A stretch of 64,000 bases of DNA from Adineta ricciae. Its lineage: Eukaryota > Rotifera > Eurotatoria > Adinetida > Adinetidae. Numbering within the stretch: position 1 is the stretch's first letter; every line of letters starts with the position of its first letter. The stretch is from positions 51,115-115,114 of the forward strand of contig CAJNOJ010000172.1 of assembly GCA_905250025.1 (NCBI GenBank). Direction: 5' to 3'. The notes under the pieces were generated by a model. That model saw only the letters and a list, made by a program, of their open reading frames with translations. It was not told the origin of the DNA and made no database searches. Shown piece by piece: positions 42,878 to 54,809 of this stretch. Made by a program: the position numbers and the translations under genes.

Positions 42878-45800
42878 TTATGAATAAAGTGTTTGAAGCC
42901 ATTTTTTTCTTCTTAATGCTTCTAATTGTTCAGTATTTTCTTTGACTTCTGGATGATCAATTGGTACAGATTTCAGTAATTGTTCAATCGATTTTTCTGC
43001 ACAATTTATTGCTTCATCTAATCGATTTAATTTTGCATAAGCAGTTGACAAATTAAAATAAGAAACGGAAATTTTATGATTATCATCAGGTAAATATTTT
43101 AATTCTAATTGTAATGATTTTTCATAAAATGGAAGAGCATTTTCTGGTTGTTCCATTCTCCAATAAATACATGCTAAACGATCATAAATCATTGCAATTG
43201 ATAAAGATTCACCTGAAGGTGTCGATTGAAGAAGAAGTTGAAGTGAACGTTTGTAATTGATTAATGCTTGATCATATTTCTTTTCATCAAGATAAACAGC
43301 ACCAATATTTCCTGAATAAGTCGCAATTGCTTCAATATCAGGTGAAGGAGATTTTAATTGACATTGTAAAGCTTTTTGATGATAAATTATTGCTTGTTCA
43401 TGTTCATCATCTTGATAAAACATACTTCCAATATTATTATATGTTGCTGATAACATTGGATGATCATCGGGAATAAAAGTTAAGAAGACTTGTAATGATT
43501 GTTGAAATTGAAGACGAGCTGCACGATGATTATTTTTTCGATTATCTATACTTCCAAGTAAATGATGAATTGCAGCTAAACCAGCTAATAATGTTGGATT
43601 ATCTTTAAGAGAATTATCATTAAATAATAATCTTGCAAAATAATCAGTATGTAAATAATCATCATTTGCTAATAAAAGTTTTCCAAATTGAATTAAATTA
43701 ACAGGACTTTCAATTTCGCTTTTCATTTCTTTAATTAATTCTCGAAATTCATTGTTTTCTTCTTTATTAATTGAAATTAAATGAATATTCCAATAAATAT
43801 TTTCATTAAATGATATTTGTTCAATCGATTCGATTTGATAAACATTATCAAATGGAAGTAAAATTTCATTTGAAGATTCACCAAAATCAATTCCATTTTG
43901 TGATTGAATTGTAAAAAGAACTGTTTCATAATTTGATCGAAATTCCATTGTTGATGGTTTTGTTGATTGACAAAGGAGAAAATTGGCGAAAGAAAGAAAA
44001 TCTTTAGGAGAATTTTGAAATTGTTCGAATTGTTCCGAAGTTAAATATTTCAGTTGATAAACAGGTTTTGAAAGAGAAGTTTTACGATTTAATCCTTGTA
44101 AAATCCAACGAATTTTGTATAAAATATCGATTTCATTTGTTCGACATGCACGATTGATCATTTTTCGAAAAAATGAATTTTTTTTAAACCAAAAATGAAG
44201 ATTTTCTACGGACGAATCTTTTTCCAATTGATCGATAAATTTCATTTGATGAAAATTGTCTTTATAATGCAATCGACAATAATCAAAATAATCTTTCTTT
44301 AAATTTGCTTCTTCATCTTTTCGTAGAAGTGTTTCTTTCAATAAATAAGAGTAAACGAACGAAGAATTTGATGAAGATAATTCCATTGTGAATAATTCAT
44401 TGTCGATCGAATTTTCTCTTCGAATTCGTTCGAGAAGATCTTCATTCAAAGAAGTTTCATGATAAATTGAACTGAATTTCGAGGCTTTTCCTGAGAAATC
44501 TTCATTGGATATCAGAAGAATTCTTTCGACTTTCAATGTTTCAACAAATGAATTCATTTCTTCAATTTCATTGAAAATTTTGACAAAATTCGCAATGGGA
44601 TGAAGTTGTTTCTCTTCGATCTTTAATCCGAAAACAATCACAACAAAATCTTCAACATTTCCTTCATATCGATCTGCTAATGGTTGTTGAACATTCGGTC
44701 GAACAACACCTTCAAATTTCGTCACATAAGTCAAATATTCGAAATCAAAGAACAATTACATACCATTTCGAAGAAACGATAATAAGGCTTGTAGAAATCC
44801 ACGATTATTTCCGCTATTGTCATTTTCTGTTTGCGCTTCTTCTTCTTCTTGAGAATTTTCTGTAAAAAGAAAATCAGATTGAGAGAAAAATAACTTTTCA
44901 TTGTCGAATTCTAATCTCCAAAAATGAATTCGAAAAACATGAAGAATCAAATTGACTCTCGCGCGCTTTCCGTGAGTCGAAATAAACCCATGATGATACA
45001 ATCATTCGTATCTTAAAAGTGCAGAAACATCCATAAATCAATCTCATTCTTTTTACATTTCATTGTACGAACAAGAGAGAATATCGTACGAGAGATTAAT
45101 TAAATTTTGTTTGAGGATTTACCAGGGATATACAGAAGGAGGGTGGAGGATCTAAGGGAGCTCTAATTCCCCTCAGAAAATTTCTGTGTACGTGCCTGGG
45201 ATTTACCTTTTGGTTTTTGTTGTTGATTTTCTTGTCTATCGATTGATTGACTTTGTGCGATTGGATTTTCTAAGATTTCTTTGCATAAAAAATGTGAAAT
45301 GAGAATGAATTGAACATACCATCATGATTTGTAATTTCATCTGCTGAATGAAACTAAAAGTTTTCCATAGAATTTCTTTGAATTTTAGAAAAGAGATTTG
45401 TTTCATACGTTCGTTGGTTCAAACATTCGTTCATCAATAGTTTCACGTGTTTGTTCATCATTCTCACTTTCATTTTCTTCACTCAATGCAATTTTCTTCA
45501 CATCCGATTGTTTGTTTCTTTTCTTCTGAAGAACAAAACAAACTTTTTCAAAGATTCTAAAAAAGATTCTTCTTCTCACGTCTTCACGCTGCATTTGTCT
45601 TCGACATCTAAACCCCGACAAAACGAAGGAAATCAAATTTTGAAAGCAATTTTGCTTACCTGTGACAAGAAATTGCTTTGTCAACACGTTCAACAGTAAA
45701 CGAATGTCCAATTCGAACTTCGCCTTGACAGAATTTATATTCACAACAATCTTTGAAATGTATTTCCAAATAACCATTGACGTACAATTTAATATCAAAT

Positions 45801-46310
45801 GGATATTCACGAACATGTCGAGATTTGAAGGAAAAAGTGTCTTTCGAAGAAACGAAAAAGAAAGTATTTCGAAAGAAACATGAAATATATTTGTTTTACC
45901 ATTTTTTTGTAAATAACCTTTGTAGATAATTATCGATCGATCATATTCGTTGATTTTTTGTTTGATAACAATTTCATCAGTTTTAGTCGATTGAGATTTG
46001 GAATCTTTTCGATAAGTCACAACTACTTGACACGCTTGACAATCGTTTGTCTACAGTTCAAATTCCATTTCAATCGATTTTATTCAAGAAAATCAACAAT
46101 TACTTGAGAATATTCAGTGAAAGAAGATCTTGGTTTATACTAAAACAAAGAATTTCGAAAGAAATTGTCTTTTTTCTTTTCAATCTTACTCGATGATTTT
46201 CGTAATGTTCGTCCTCGTATAACGATAAAATTTCTTTGAAAATCCGTCGAGATCGTTCATTTTCATAATATCTAAATAAATTTTCTCGGTTTATCACAGA
46301 CGAATCCTCT
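42878..46310 (-). CDS. ART-like / TPR fusion protein with novel N-terminal region
   Basis: Minus-strand exons about 46190-46310, 46104-46139, 45900-46050, 45660-45840, 45409-45607, 45320-45353, 45207-45269, 44764-44859 and 42878-44709; every junction keeps frame, giving about 900 aa. The N-terminal 250 residues are unrecognised, with Cys pairs (TNDCQACQ, KDCCEYKFCQGEVRIGHS, ISCHRCRRQM). An acidic linker follows, then an ADP-ribosyltransferase-like region as in bdelloid ART-TPR proteins (INRACRTNEIDILYKIRW). It ends with at least four kinesin-light-chain-type TPRs (SATYNNIGSMFYQDDEHEQA). The ART triad looks lost: VYQ for VYR, LCQ for STS, SNE for ExE. The first exon and start are uncertain; the N-terminal part could instead be a separate gene. 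Confidence 0.72.
45123..45198. mobile_element. 76-bp hAT-type MITE in the intron
   Basis: Ends CAGGGATATACAGAAG and, reverse complemented, CAGGCACGTACACAGAA. It is flanked by perfect 8-bp direct repeats GGATTTAC at 45115-45122 and 45199-45206, the target duplication typical of hAT elements. On the host gene's strand this repeat reads GTAAATCC and is the 5' splice site of the intron. Confidence 0.82.
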
Positions 46311-47961
46311 AAAAATTCTACTTTGTGAAATATTTCTCATTAATGTCACGTCTTCGTCGGTTTCTTTTCGGTGAAACATATCGTTGTTGTTGACGATTTA
46401 CCTTGGAAAATAAACACAAAAACAGATGTCAACTCAAATAAATCATCTTTATTCAACAAACCAATCGTAAACGAATTAAATTATGAAAATCTCTAAATGA
46501 CGAATTGATTGACATAAAAAACAATTGAATTTGATTATTAAATACGAACTCGGATGATGTGGAATATTGATTGTACATGATCGTCGTTAAAATATCGTTA
46601 GGAAGAAGAAATTGGTGGTTGGTAAAGAAAAAAAAAAAAATTCCTCGTGTGTGTGAATGTGTTTTGATGTTAAATGAAATAAAGGAAGAGAAAGAAAAAC
46701 ATATGCACACTTATTCTGTTCTTTTTTTCTAAAAGAAAGTCTTCAATTGAGATTTCGAAGAACAAAAAGAAAAAGAAAGAAAAACGGAAATGACTTCGTC
46801 GAGTTGTTTTGTGAATTTGATCGATAATCTTTGGTATTTTGATTCAAAAGAGAAAGTTTCTTTGCACGTTGGTATTTTCTATGGTGAATTTATCAAAGGA
46901 AGAAGATAAGAATCAAGATAAGTTGTATCTGCGCATTTTTTCTTCTTAATTTGTCCAACAATGATTCATTTTATGATTTGAACATTCGCAGAAATGAATA
47001 TCATTGATATTATGAAATACTTCAACATTTATCTTTACTGTCATATCATTTCACGTCATATGATTCATAAATGCGAGTGTTTTTCGGTGAATCGATGAAA
47101 CTTTTTTGTTAAGCAATTCAATTTACATGAAAATCATCTTCATTCTTTGTCAAGTCGTTTTTTCTGAATATTAATCAACATGAAAAGCACGATTTCAATT
47201 CTATTGTTTGAAAAATATCTATGAGAAAACGGTTTTTCGTAATGAGCTCGCCTTCTCTTTGACCTATGAGAAGATTTTCCTGGAAGATTTCACAATCAAC
47301 GAAGTAAACATAAACGAACACGTTTAATTAGAAGTACATCAATACTTTACAGTTGATTTCTTTTATTATTTGAAAAATAAGACTCGTCTGGAGGGTTATC
47401 ACAGTTCTTCCCTTGTGAGACTGACGTTCTCAACCTTCATCGAACTATTCATATCGCTAATTAGAATGAAAATAATCTAAAGTCCACGTTTGTCGACCAG
47501 AAAGACTTTTCAATGAAGTCTTATGCCAGATAATTCTCTTTTCTTCAGCCAACTAGTGATTTGTGATGAAAACATTCATTTGTGCCTACAATGATTTGTT
47601 TTCACCAAGTAAATTGAGTATTTTCGGGCAGAATTCTACAGAGATTTGTCAATAGATTCTCTCTTTCATAATCCTTTCGAATGAATTCATTTCTAAGTCG
47701 ATTTGCATTGAATATCTGATCATTATCAAGGATTATTGAATCTCAAGTAGCTCAACAGCAAAGAAAACGACATGATGAATGTCAATTATCGAGTTCAAAA
47801 GCGAAAACCATATATTGTCCTTCGTGTCTACGATATTCTCGAGGGAAAACGGAAGATTTTTGATTTTTCTCAACAGTCGACAAGTTCATCTTTGCACAAA
47901 ACCTAATTGAACATCGTTCTCCTTATGACGAAGTGATTTTATTTACAAGAAAATCTTTTTT
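46311..47961. other. Intergenic region
   Basis: About 1.65 kb, AT-rich, including a poly-A tract (about 46628-46640) and a short GT stretch. It probably contains the first exon or promoter of the ART-like/TPR gene (46.3-46.45 kb). No other gene supported. Confidence 0.45.
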
Positions 47962-49276
47962 CTAAGTTAAAACAAGACGAGTTTTTGTTTTAATTTCATT
48001 TGACGTTTGTCTACGATTGAAATGACAATTTAATTTGAATCGTTTCCAAAAACAAAACTGTCGAAGAAGATTTTGAAAACTTTGTCGAAATTTGAAACAA
48101 AAAATCGCATAAACAATCGGATTTGACGCCGAACTGATCGTAATCAAAAGCATTGTCAATGCCATAAAATAAGGTGTTTGAATAAATTGAGGAACACGAC
48201 GAATTGCATTCGTTTGAAATAAAAGAAAAACAAGAACTTGAGGACTAAATGAAATAAAATAAATCACAATGACGACAATTAACATTTTGATCACATTCCG
48301 ACGAGATTTCAATGTATTCGAATAGATCTGCCAATGTTTATCTTCATTGTATTTCTTTGTGATTGATAATTCAGAAACATCTAATGATGAAACCAATTTT
48401 GGTAATAAATTCTTCGATTTAACATTCATTGGTGAACGAACATAACTGTCGGTTCGTGTTACTCTGTTTGGTACAATTTCATCATCTTCGTCATCTAAAT
48501 CTTCCTAAATCAGAAATTCATTTGATTATTTTCAAAATATTTTCTACAAAGATCTTCACCTGTGTTCGTTGATAATTTGGAATTGTATTCAAAGGTAAAG
48601 ACGATTGAAGTGTTTGATCCACATGAAATAATTTCGTTGCAATTCGACTATAACAATACAATTGTAAAAAAAGGGGAATAAAATAGAAAATTGTTGATTC
48701 AAGTGCTTTATGAATGATATAATATCGTTGATTATTTAGGAAATTTCGAGAATATAGAAGTGAACATGAACGATGTGTTGATGAATAGGAAATCACGCGT
48801 AAATAGATTAAATTCGGTGATGCACAAACAAATGAAAAGAGCCAAACTAAAAATGTCACATATCGTAAACGTTTCTTTTCACCTAAGAATTTTGATCGTA
48901 ATGGATAAACAATTCCAATAAATCTTTCAATTGTAATTGCACACATTGTTAATACAGATGCATATTGAGCAAAAACGAGTATCGATCGAATTAATTTACA
49001 TGAAAATTCACTCAAAAACCAATTTCCATTTATTGATGAAACAAATTGAATCAAATCAGGAAGATTTAATAATAAAATAATCAAATCACAACAAGCGACA
49101 TGAACAATCAATCGATTAGTTAACGATCGTTTCATCCGAGAATCGAATTCAACGGAGAAAATGACCAAAATATTTCCAATTATTCCAACAATGGCGATTA
49201 AGAAGAATAAACATGTTAAAATATAATTAACAGTTATATTTAAAGATAAAGATATATTCGAATCACTTCGATTCAT
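47962..49276 (-). CDS. Class A (rhodopsin-like) GPCR, probably peptide receptor
   Basis: Minus-strand exons 48560-49276 and 47962-48504, phase-0 intron of 55 nt; 419 aa. Seven membrane segments: IVGIIGNILVIFSV (TM1, GN), LIVHVACCDLIILLLNLP (TM2, D), TM3 ending in IERFIGIVYPL (ERF in place of DRY), TM7 with SNPIVYAIF (NPxxY). N-glycosylation sites lie in the short N terminus. TM6 lacks the usual CWxP (FISFSPQ). TM1-2 and TM7 resemble neuropeptide receptors such as the CCK/QRFP type, but the ligand is unknown. A long third inner loop with an acidic DDEDDE patch is split by the intron. Confidence 0.88.
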
Positions 49277-51207
49277 TTTTCCCTTTCAAAGAGAATAACA
49301 GACTTCGCTTTTTTTTAATCGGAAATCTAAAACAAACAAAAATACATTCGAATTCTTTTTAGAAGATCTCCTCCACACTTTTTCTTTTATTGAAATTATT
49401 CGAGGTAAAAAGACGTGAGAAACGACTCTGAAAACTCAAGAGATCATCGGATTGAAGGAAAAGAAACTCTTTGAACTGATCTTATCTGAAGAAAAAGACA
49501 AATCATTGAATATCTTTTCCTTCTTCTTCTTCTCTTAACGAAAACGTTCGAAGGAAAAACAAAAAAGAACTGAATGGTCTTTCCACATGAATAACAAAAG
49601 CTCAATGAATAATTGTTTTGATATATCTGAAAAGAAGTACAAATGCATGTTGTTCGTTCATTAATAAAAACTTCTTGACATGTCTTTTCCTCGTAAGATT
49701 ATTCATCAATTTCGATAAACACAAATCCGAGTATGATGATCTATTTGATTCGAGAAATAAAACAACTTTCTAATTAAATCGATTCACTGAACCCACACAT
49801 ATCTCCAGGGAATAAACCTTCTCTTGTTTTCTTCTTACAAATAAATTAATAACAAACTCTAGTTGCCCTGGACGTGATTTTGTTTTAATAATGTCAATAG
49901 AATAAGAAAATACAATTCGTCAAAGAGAGTTTGTTTTTCTCATGAGGTGAAAATTAATGAAACATGTTCATTTTCCGCGTGAGATCCGATTTGACGGGAA
50001 AAGTCATATTCTCACCGAATTGTTTTCTTATCTAACGATGAGGACTTTCTCAATGAAAGTCAATTGATTGATTTGTCTTTCTTTATGTCAACACGTGAAA
50101 CGTTTGGAGAAACACATGGAACGAACTTACCTTTGGCAGAAAAGGTAAAATAATGGGTGATACAACCGTTGTAAATATCGTAGGGTTTTTTCCTCGTCTA
50201 AGATATTTGTGTAATATCCAAGATTGATTTCATAGCGTGTTTTGTTCTTTTTCTGTAATACACGCGAAAGTAAATGACATCGAGAGAAGAGTAATACTCA
50301 TTACCAAAAATATTGACAAAAGTAAGTATTAACAGATGAAAGGAAGTGATGTTAATCATCAATATGATCGATAAGGATAGAATGACAAAAAAACAGGCAA
50401 AGATCAAATCCTCAACTGATCTTATTGATAATGGAATCAATAGAAGAGAAAAGCGATAATAACCGGAAGAGAAATGGGATCTCTTTTTCTTCAAAGAGAA
50501 AAGTCCACGAACCATTCATAATTTGATACCGACTTTTTTCCTTTAATTTAATATTCAATATAAAAATAACTCATTTCCCTGTCAACAGAAGTGATTCACA
50601 TTTTCTTCGAATTTCTTTTCAACAAATCGACGAAAACACAAATTTACCGTGTTTTTCAAATAAACTAAACGCGAAAATCGAACATCACATATTCCCTCTT
50701 GATTCATTATTTTATTTTTCTTGAAAAATTTATACTTTAGACGTATTTAGTATAATTATTCTGATTTATGCTCGATATAATTAGATAAATATTCTTTCAA
50801 CCCATTTTTTACGTGTCAATTAACTTTCAAATTACTGTATGAAGTTCCAGTCGTCTTTTCACAATCAAAGTCATGTCATTCAAGAACATTTCGATTATTG
50901 ATCCGGATTATCCCAAGATCACAGTACCAAATGAAAGAAAAAAAGTCTGTTGTTGACAAAAGGACGTGTATGAATGTCGATTGATTAGATATTTCGATAA
51001 TATCTCTTAGATTGACAATAACCAGATGGTTTAATTAAAATAAACAAAAGGTAATTGGTATCGTTTGAAACTATCACAGAGTTTTACTAATTAATTTTCC
51101 CGACACTTTAATGAAAGAACTTTTCCGTTTGATTCTTTATTATGAAATCAGTACATTTTTATTACGAAGTTTCGTTATTTTAATCATAAAAACTTCACCG
51201 AAGAATT
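49277..51207. other. Gene-poor region
   Basis: About 1.9 kb of AT-rich DNA. Open frames are short, lack start/splice context and have no recognisable motif. No RNA gene or transposon ends were found by eye. Confidence 0.45.
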
Positions 51208-51805
51208 CTAATTTGTTTTTAAATAAATTTCTTTGAAGATAATTTGAGCCATTTGGTTATAACCATTTGCATTTAAATGAACAAAATCATCCCAAATGGA
51301 TAATCTGTCTTTCATTTTATGAAAATAGATCTCTTTGTCTAAATCGATTAAACAAAGTCTTTGTTTGTCCTCTCAGAAACTTTCAATATAATAAGTTCGG
51401 ATCAATTTATTCAAGATCTGTCTGTTTTGATCTTCATTATCGTCTGATGAAGAAAATCCATTTTCAATAATTGTCATCAAACCCAATTTACTCGTTATTT
51501 TTTGTCAATTAAGAACCATTTCAAACATTAGTTTTAAACCGTGATGAAAAATCTCTTCGCGTGTCTTTCCTGAAGCTAAATCATTTGTTCCATCTAGGCT
51601 TAGAATCCAATCGTTGAATCATTGATGGAATAACTTGTTCACCAGAAATACCTTGTTCATCTATTTCATTTGAAATATTCTTTGGTAAAAATAAGTTTTT
51701 TAAGTGAATTGAATGCGGATGATAAGAAAACCTTGAATTGTAATAACCGGCTGTTAATGAATCACCCAGTGCGAGAATACGAAGTACAAATGTTGTTTTG
51801 GACAT
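51208..51805 (-). pseudogene. GDSL/SGNH-hydrolase pseudogene
   Basis: Minus strand. An ATG at 51805 opens a frame with ILALGDSLTAGYYN, block I of the SGNH family with its nucleophile Ser. After about 70 codons the frame breaks near 51600. In another frame WILSLDGTNDLASG continues as block III (GTND), then stops. Near the 3' end WDDFVHLNANGYNQMAQ is block V with the catalytic Asp-x-x-His. All three blocks are in order but in different frames and with internal loss, so it is a decayed esterase/lipase gene. The normal length would be about 200-230 aa. Confidence 0.75.
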
Positions 51806-52935
51806 TTAAATGGATTATTTCTTCAAATACAAATGTCTTTTCCTTTCCATTTGAACGTATTGAATATGATTATAAATCGAATCCTTCTCCAAATACATTG
51901 AAAACTGAAAATTTCTCTCGACTTCTCAAAGTGTTTCGATAACAAATATATAAAGTTGAATATTCTTTTGCGGTGAAATTAATTCATCAATATTCTTACT
52001 GACGAATACTGTTTTCAATCGAAAATATTGCAAAAATTGTTTCTACTAATCGAGGAACTTGAGAGTATAGATTTCATTACTATGAAACTTGTCACGTATC
52101 ATCTTCTAATTCTACCCCATTTCTTAGTTATACATATTTTTCTTCAACATTTGCTAATCTGAATAAGATTTTCTTAATCAGGTCAAATCTCACCGAAATG
52201 CGTATTTAACCTGAGAATTATTTCTCTTTCACCAAACGAGATGAATTGAACATATTGTGCACAAAAAATGAAGTGTGAAAACCATTTGATTTGATTTATG
52301 ATTGGGAAGTAGATGAGTGAGTAAATGAGAATACATGAATTAGTGATCACTGAATGCCTACGTCCTCTAGCGATACAAATTCAAGGAAAGCTTACGACCG
52401 ATTCTCCGCGAGTTTGAGTTGTTTTCGTATAAGTTTTGATCAAAAACTATGAATAACAATTAGAAAAAAATTTAAGTTTCCTCGTACTGTACTCCCTGTT
52501 ACCTAACACACATTGAATAATAATGCAGAAACTTCAGATTTTATCCGAAAATTAGATGTACTGCAAAACGTGTATCAGATAGAAAACACAAAAAGTCACA
52601 GTGAAATAGCAGTGGCTTTTGGCACACGGACAACTCGTCGCACGTGTATACTCTAAGTACTTTACATAAAAACTTATCTATTACCGGTGGACATAGTTAC
52701 ATACACGTAATTTAGTTAATGCAGAAACTACACTATCGTCAACAATTCTTTTGCTAATGAGAAGTGAAAGCGAGTATTATGATAGTATTTCCAACAAAAT
52801 AATTCCCTTTTCTGAAAGAAAGGGTTATAGCGACATAAATACAGTCGTGAAAATGCATAAAGTTTGTTTGTTTGCATAATCCAATCAGATTGCAGCATAT
52901 TATAAATCAATGAAATTTATCTATAATCATCAAAG
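51806..52935. other. Gene-poor region
   Basis: About 1.1 kb of AT-rich DNA without a supported gene; nothing distinctive seen. Confidence 0.4.
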
Positions 52936-53245
52936 ATTGACCACTGATGAGGTAACCGAGGTCGAAGATTACGAATCTGAGGTTACTTTTTCGAAATTCC
53001 AATTATCGCATTAGCTAATTACTAATTAAAGAATGAAAATCTTCTTAGTTGTCGAGTAAGGGTTGACCGAAGGGTAACCAAAGTCGCGGATCTCGAATCC
53101 GATGTCAGTTTTTCGAGACTTCAAACAGCTAATTAGTTAATTATTAATTAGGCAATGAAAAATTTTTTGTTTCTTGAGAAAGACTCGACCGAATGGTAAT
53201 CGGGGTCGAAGATATCGAATCTGGTGTTAGTTTTTCTGTAGAAAA
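52936..53245. repeat. Degenerate tandem repeat, about 115-bp unit, about 2.7 copies
   Basis: Three blocks share the order: GACCGA..GGTAACC-GAGGTCG-AGAT-TCGAATC-TGA-GT-A-TTTTTCGA, then AATTA..TTAATTA and AATGAAAA. Copies start at about 52940, 53063 and 53187 and are clearly diverged, so the array is old. No coding meaning is visible. Confidence 0.65.
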
Positions 53246-54477
53246 ATTCTGTTCTGTTTTTTCAGAAAAAGTACGATTTTTTGCAAGGAAGATTTTTTGT
53301 GGGCGATAGTGTTTGAAGCAGCAATATGTAGAATAAAAACCAAATAGCTGATTAGCGTCCGCCGGCTGGATGCTCATACCCATCAGTACACTGATAACAT
53401 TACAATTATATAAACAGCTATATTACACAAACATTATCTGCTGCTAACCACTCGAAATAATACTTCCTCTAGCAAATATTGTTTTGGACAGTCACAATGG
53501 CACAACATTGGTGATTCTTTAGCAGGGAATGAAAGGAAATGGTTTGATTGAATTTGAAGGGGATTTAAGCTAGATGAAAGAATGAAAGTTGGACATGTAA
53601 CGGCTAGCCGAGAGTGGCTGACTGGGGGCTGACCGACGAGCGACCAGGCGTTTGTTTGGGTGGCTAAGAAGAGATAAAATAAGTGTAAGTAAATTGATTT
53701 TTGATTGTAAATAGTGGGAAGAGAGTCGATTGGTAAATCTTTAGAAACAGTGTTTCTTTTGCTCGCGTCTTTGAACAAATAAATTGAAAGCAGTTTGACA
53801 TGAATAAAGTAGAAAAGGATCAAAAGAAAAGAATATGCATAAAAGTGGCTTTAATTCGAAGCGGATTAGAGTGAGATATACGTTAGAGTTTTTATCCGAG
53901 TCTTGTAATTCTTTCAGAACAGGGTCAGCGAATCCAACAGATGAGCGCTACTTGTTGGTAGTAGCAAACGAAACAATTAAGTTTATTTTTGACTCAGATT
54001 GGCAAATACATTCAATGAAAACTAATTTACAATAAAGGAAAATATGCATTATGATCTTTCAAGCCAACACATATAAGTAATATCAGTTGTTCCAATCTCA
54101 AGTGAGGTAAGATGATGCTATTGAAGGATTTCATTCGACTGAATTACTACCAGATGATTTCTCCACATTATTTGACTGTGGAGTAGTATTCCAAATACAA
54201 AAGGTTTTTTACCAATGGAAAAGCTTTAACTATTCTAAGAAAAAAGAACATATTCAAATGACGTCCAGTCAGCTACATATAGCTTAATAACGTGATTGAA
54301 CACGGTATTTGTAAGTATATTGTCAATAAAGCAAAGCTTTCCAAAGTCAAAGGGTAACGTATATACATGATATGTAATTGAGAAACTACGGGTAATAACA
54401 CCTGATATTTCATGATATCCAATATTCATGAAATTTCATTTATAAGATGTATTTGATTCATCCCATGTTGCCTGTTT
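53246..54477. other. Gene-poor region
   Basis: Mixed composition with a GC-richer patch at 53605-53655. No intact gene or repeat ends identified. Confidence 0.4.
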
Positions 54478-54481
54478 TTAA

Positions 54482-54805
54482 CCCCCTGAGAACGGATGAC
54501 GTATGTATACGTCTGGATTGAAATCAACTCACAATTTATTTGCGTATACTATTTACGATATTTTAATGATCTATGCCGCTATATATATATCGTTAATGTA
54601 TTATACTATCATTCGTATAGTGACCTTTTTCATCTTTTTTCTTTTTGTAGTTATATTCATCACTTCTAATTTTTCGCTATGTCATAGTCCACTGCTATCA
54701 TTTATCGTCTATTTTTTATTTATCTTCGCACACATTGTCTCTTGCATCCACCAGATTGTGTAAAGTCTTGTTTGCTCTATTAAAAATAATCCCGTCCTCA
54801 AGGGG
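54482..54805. mobile_element. piggyBac-type MITE, 324 bp
   Basis: The left end is CCCCCTGAGAACGG and the right end, reverse complemented, is CCCCTTGAGGACGG (12 of 14 alike). Both sides are flanked by TTAA (54478-54481 and 54806-54809), the exact target duplication of piggyBac elements. The inside is AT-rich; the open frame at 54503-54763 is hydrophobic by base composition and has no transposase motif, so the element is non-autonomous. Confidence 0.82.
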
Positions 54806-54809
54806 TTAA

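Noticed and set aside
50198-50515. 105-aa minus-strand open frame with membrane-like segments
   Set aside because: No splice or promoter context and composition typical of AT-rich non-coding DNA.
54503-54763. 86-aa hydrophobic open frame
   Set aside because: Lies entirely inside the piggyBac-type MITE and follows from AT-rich composition.
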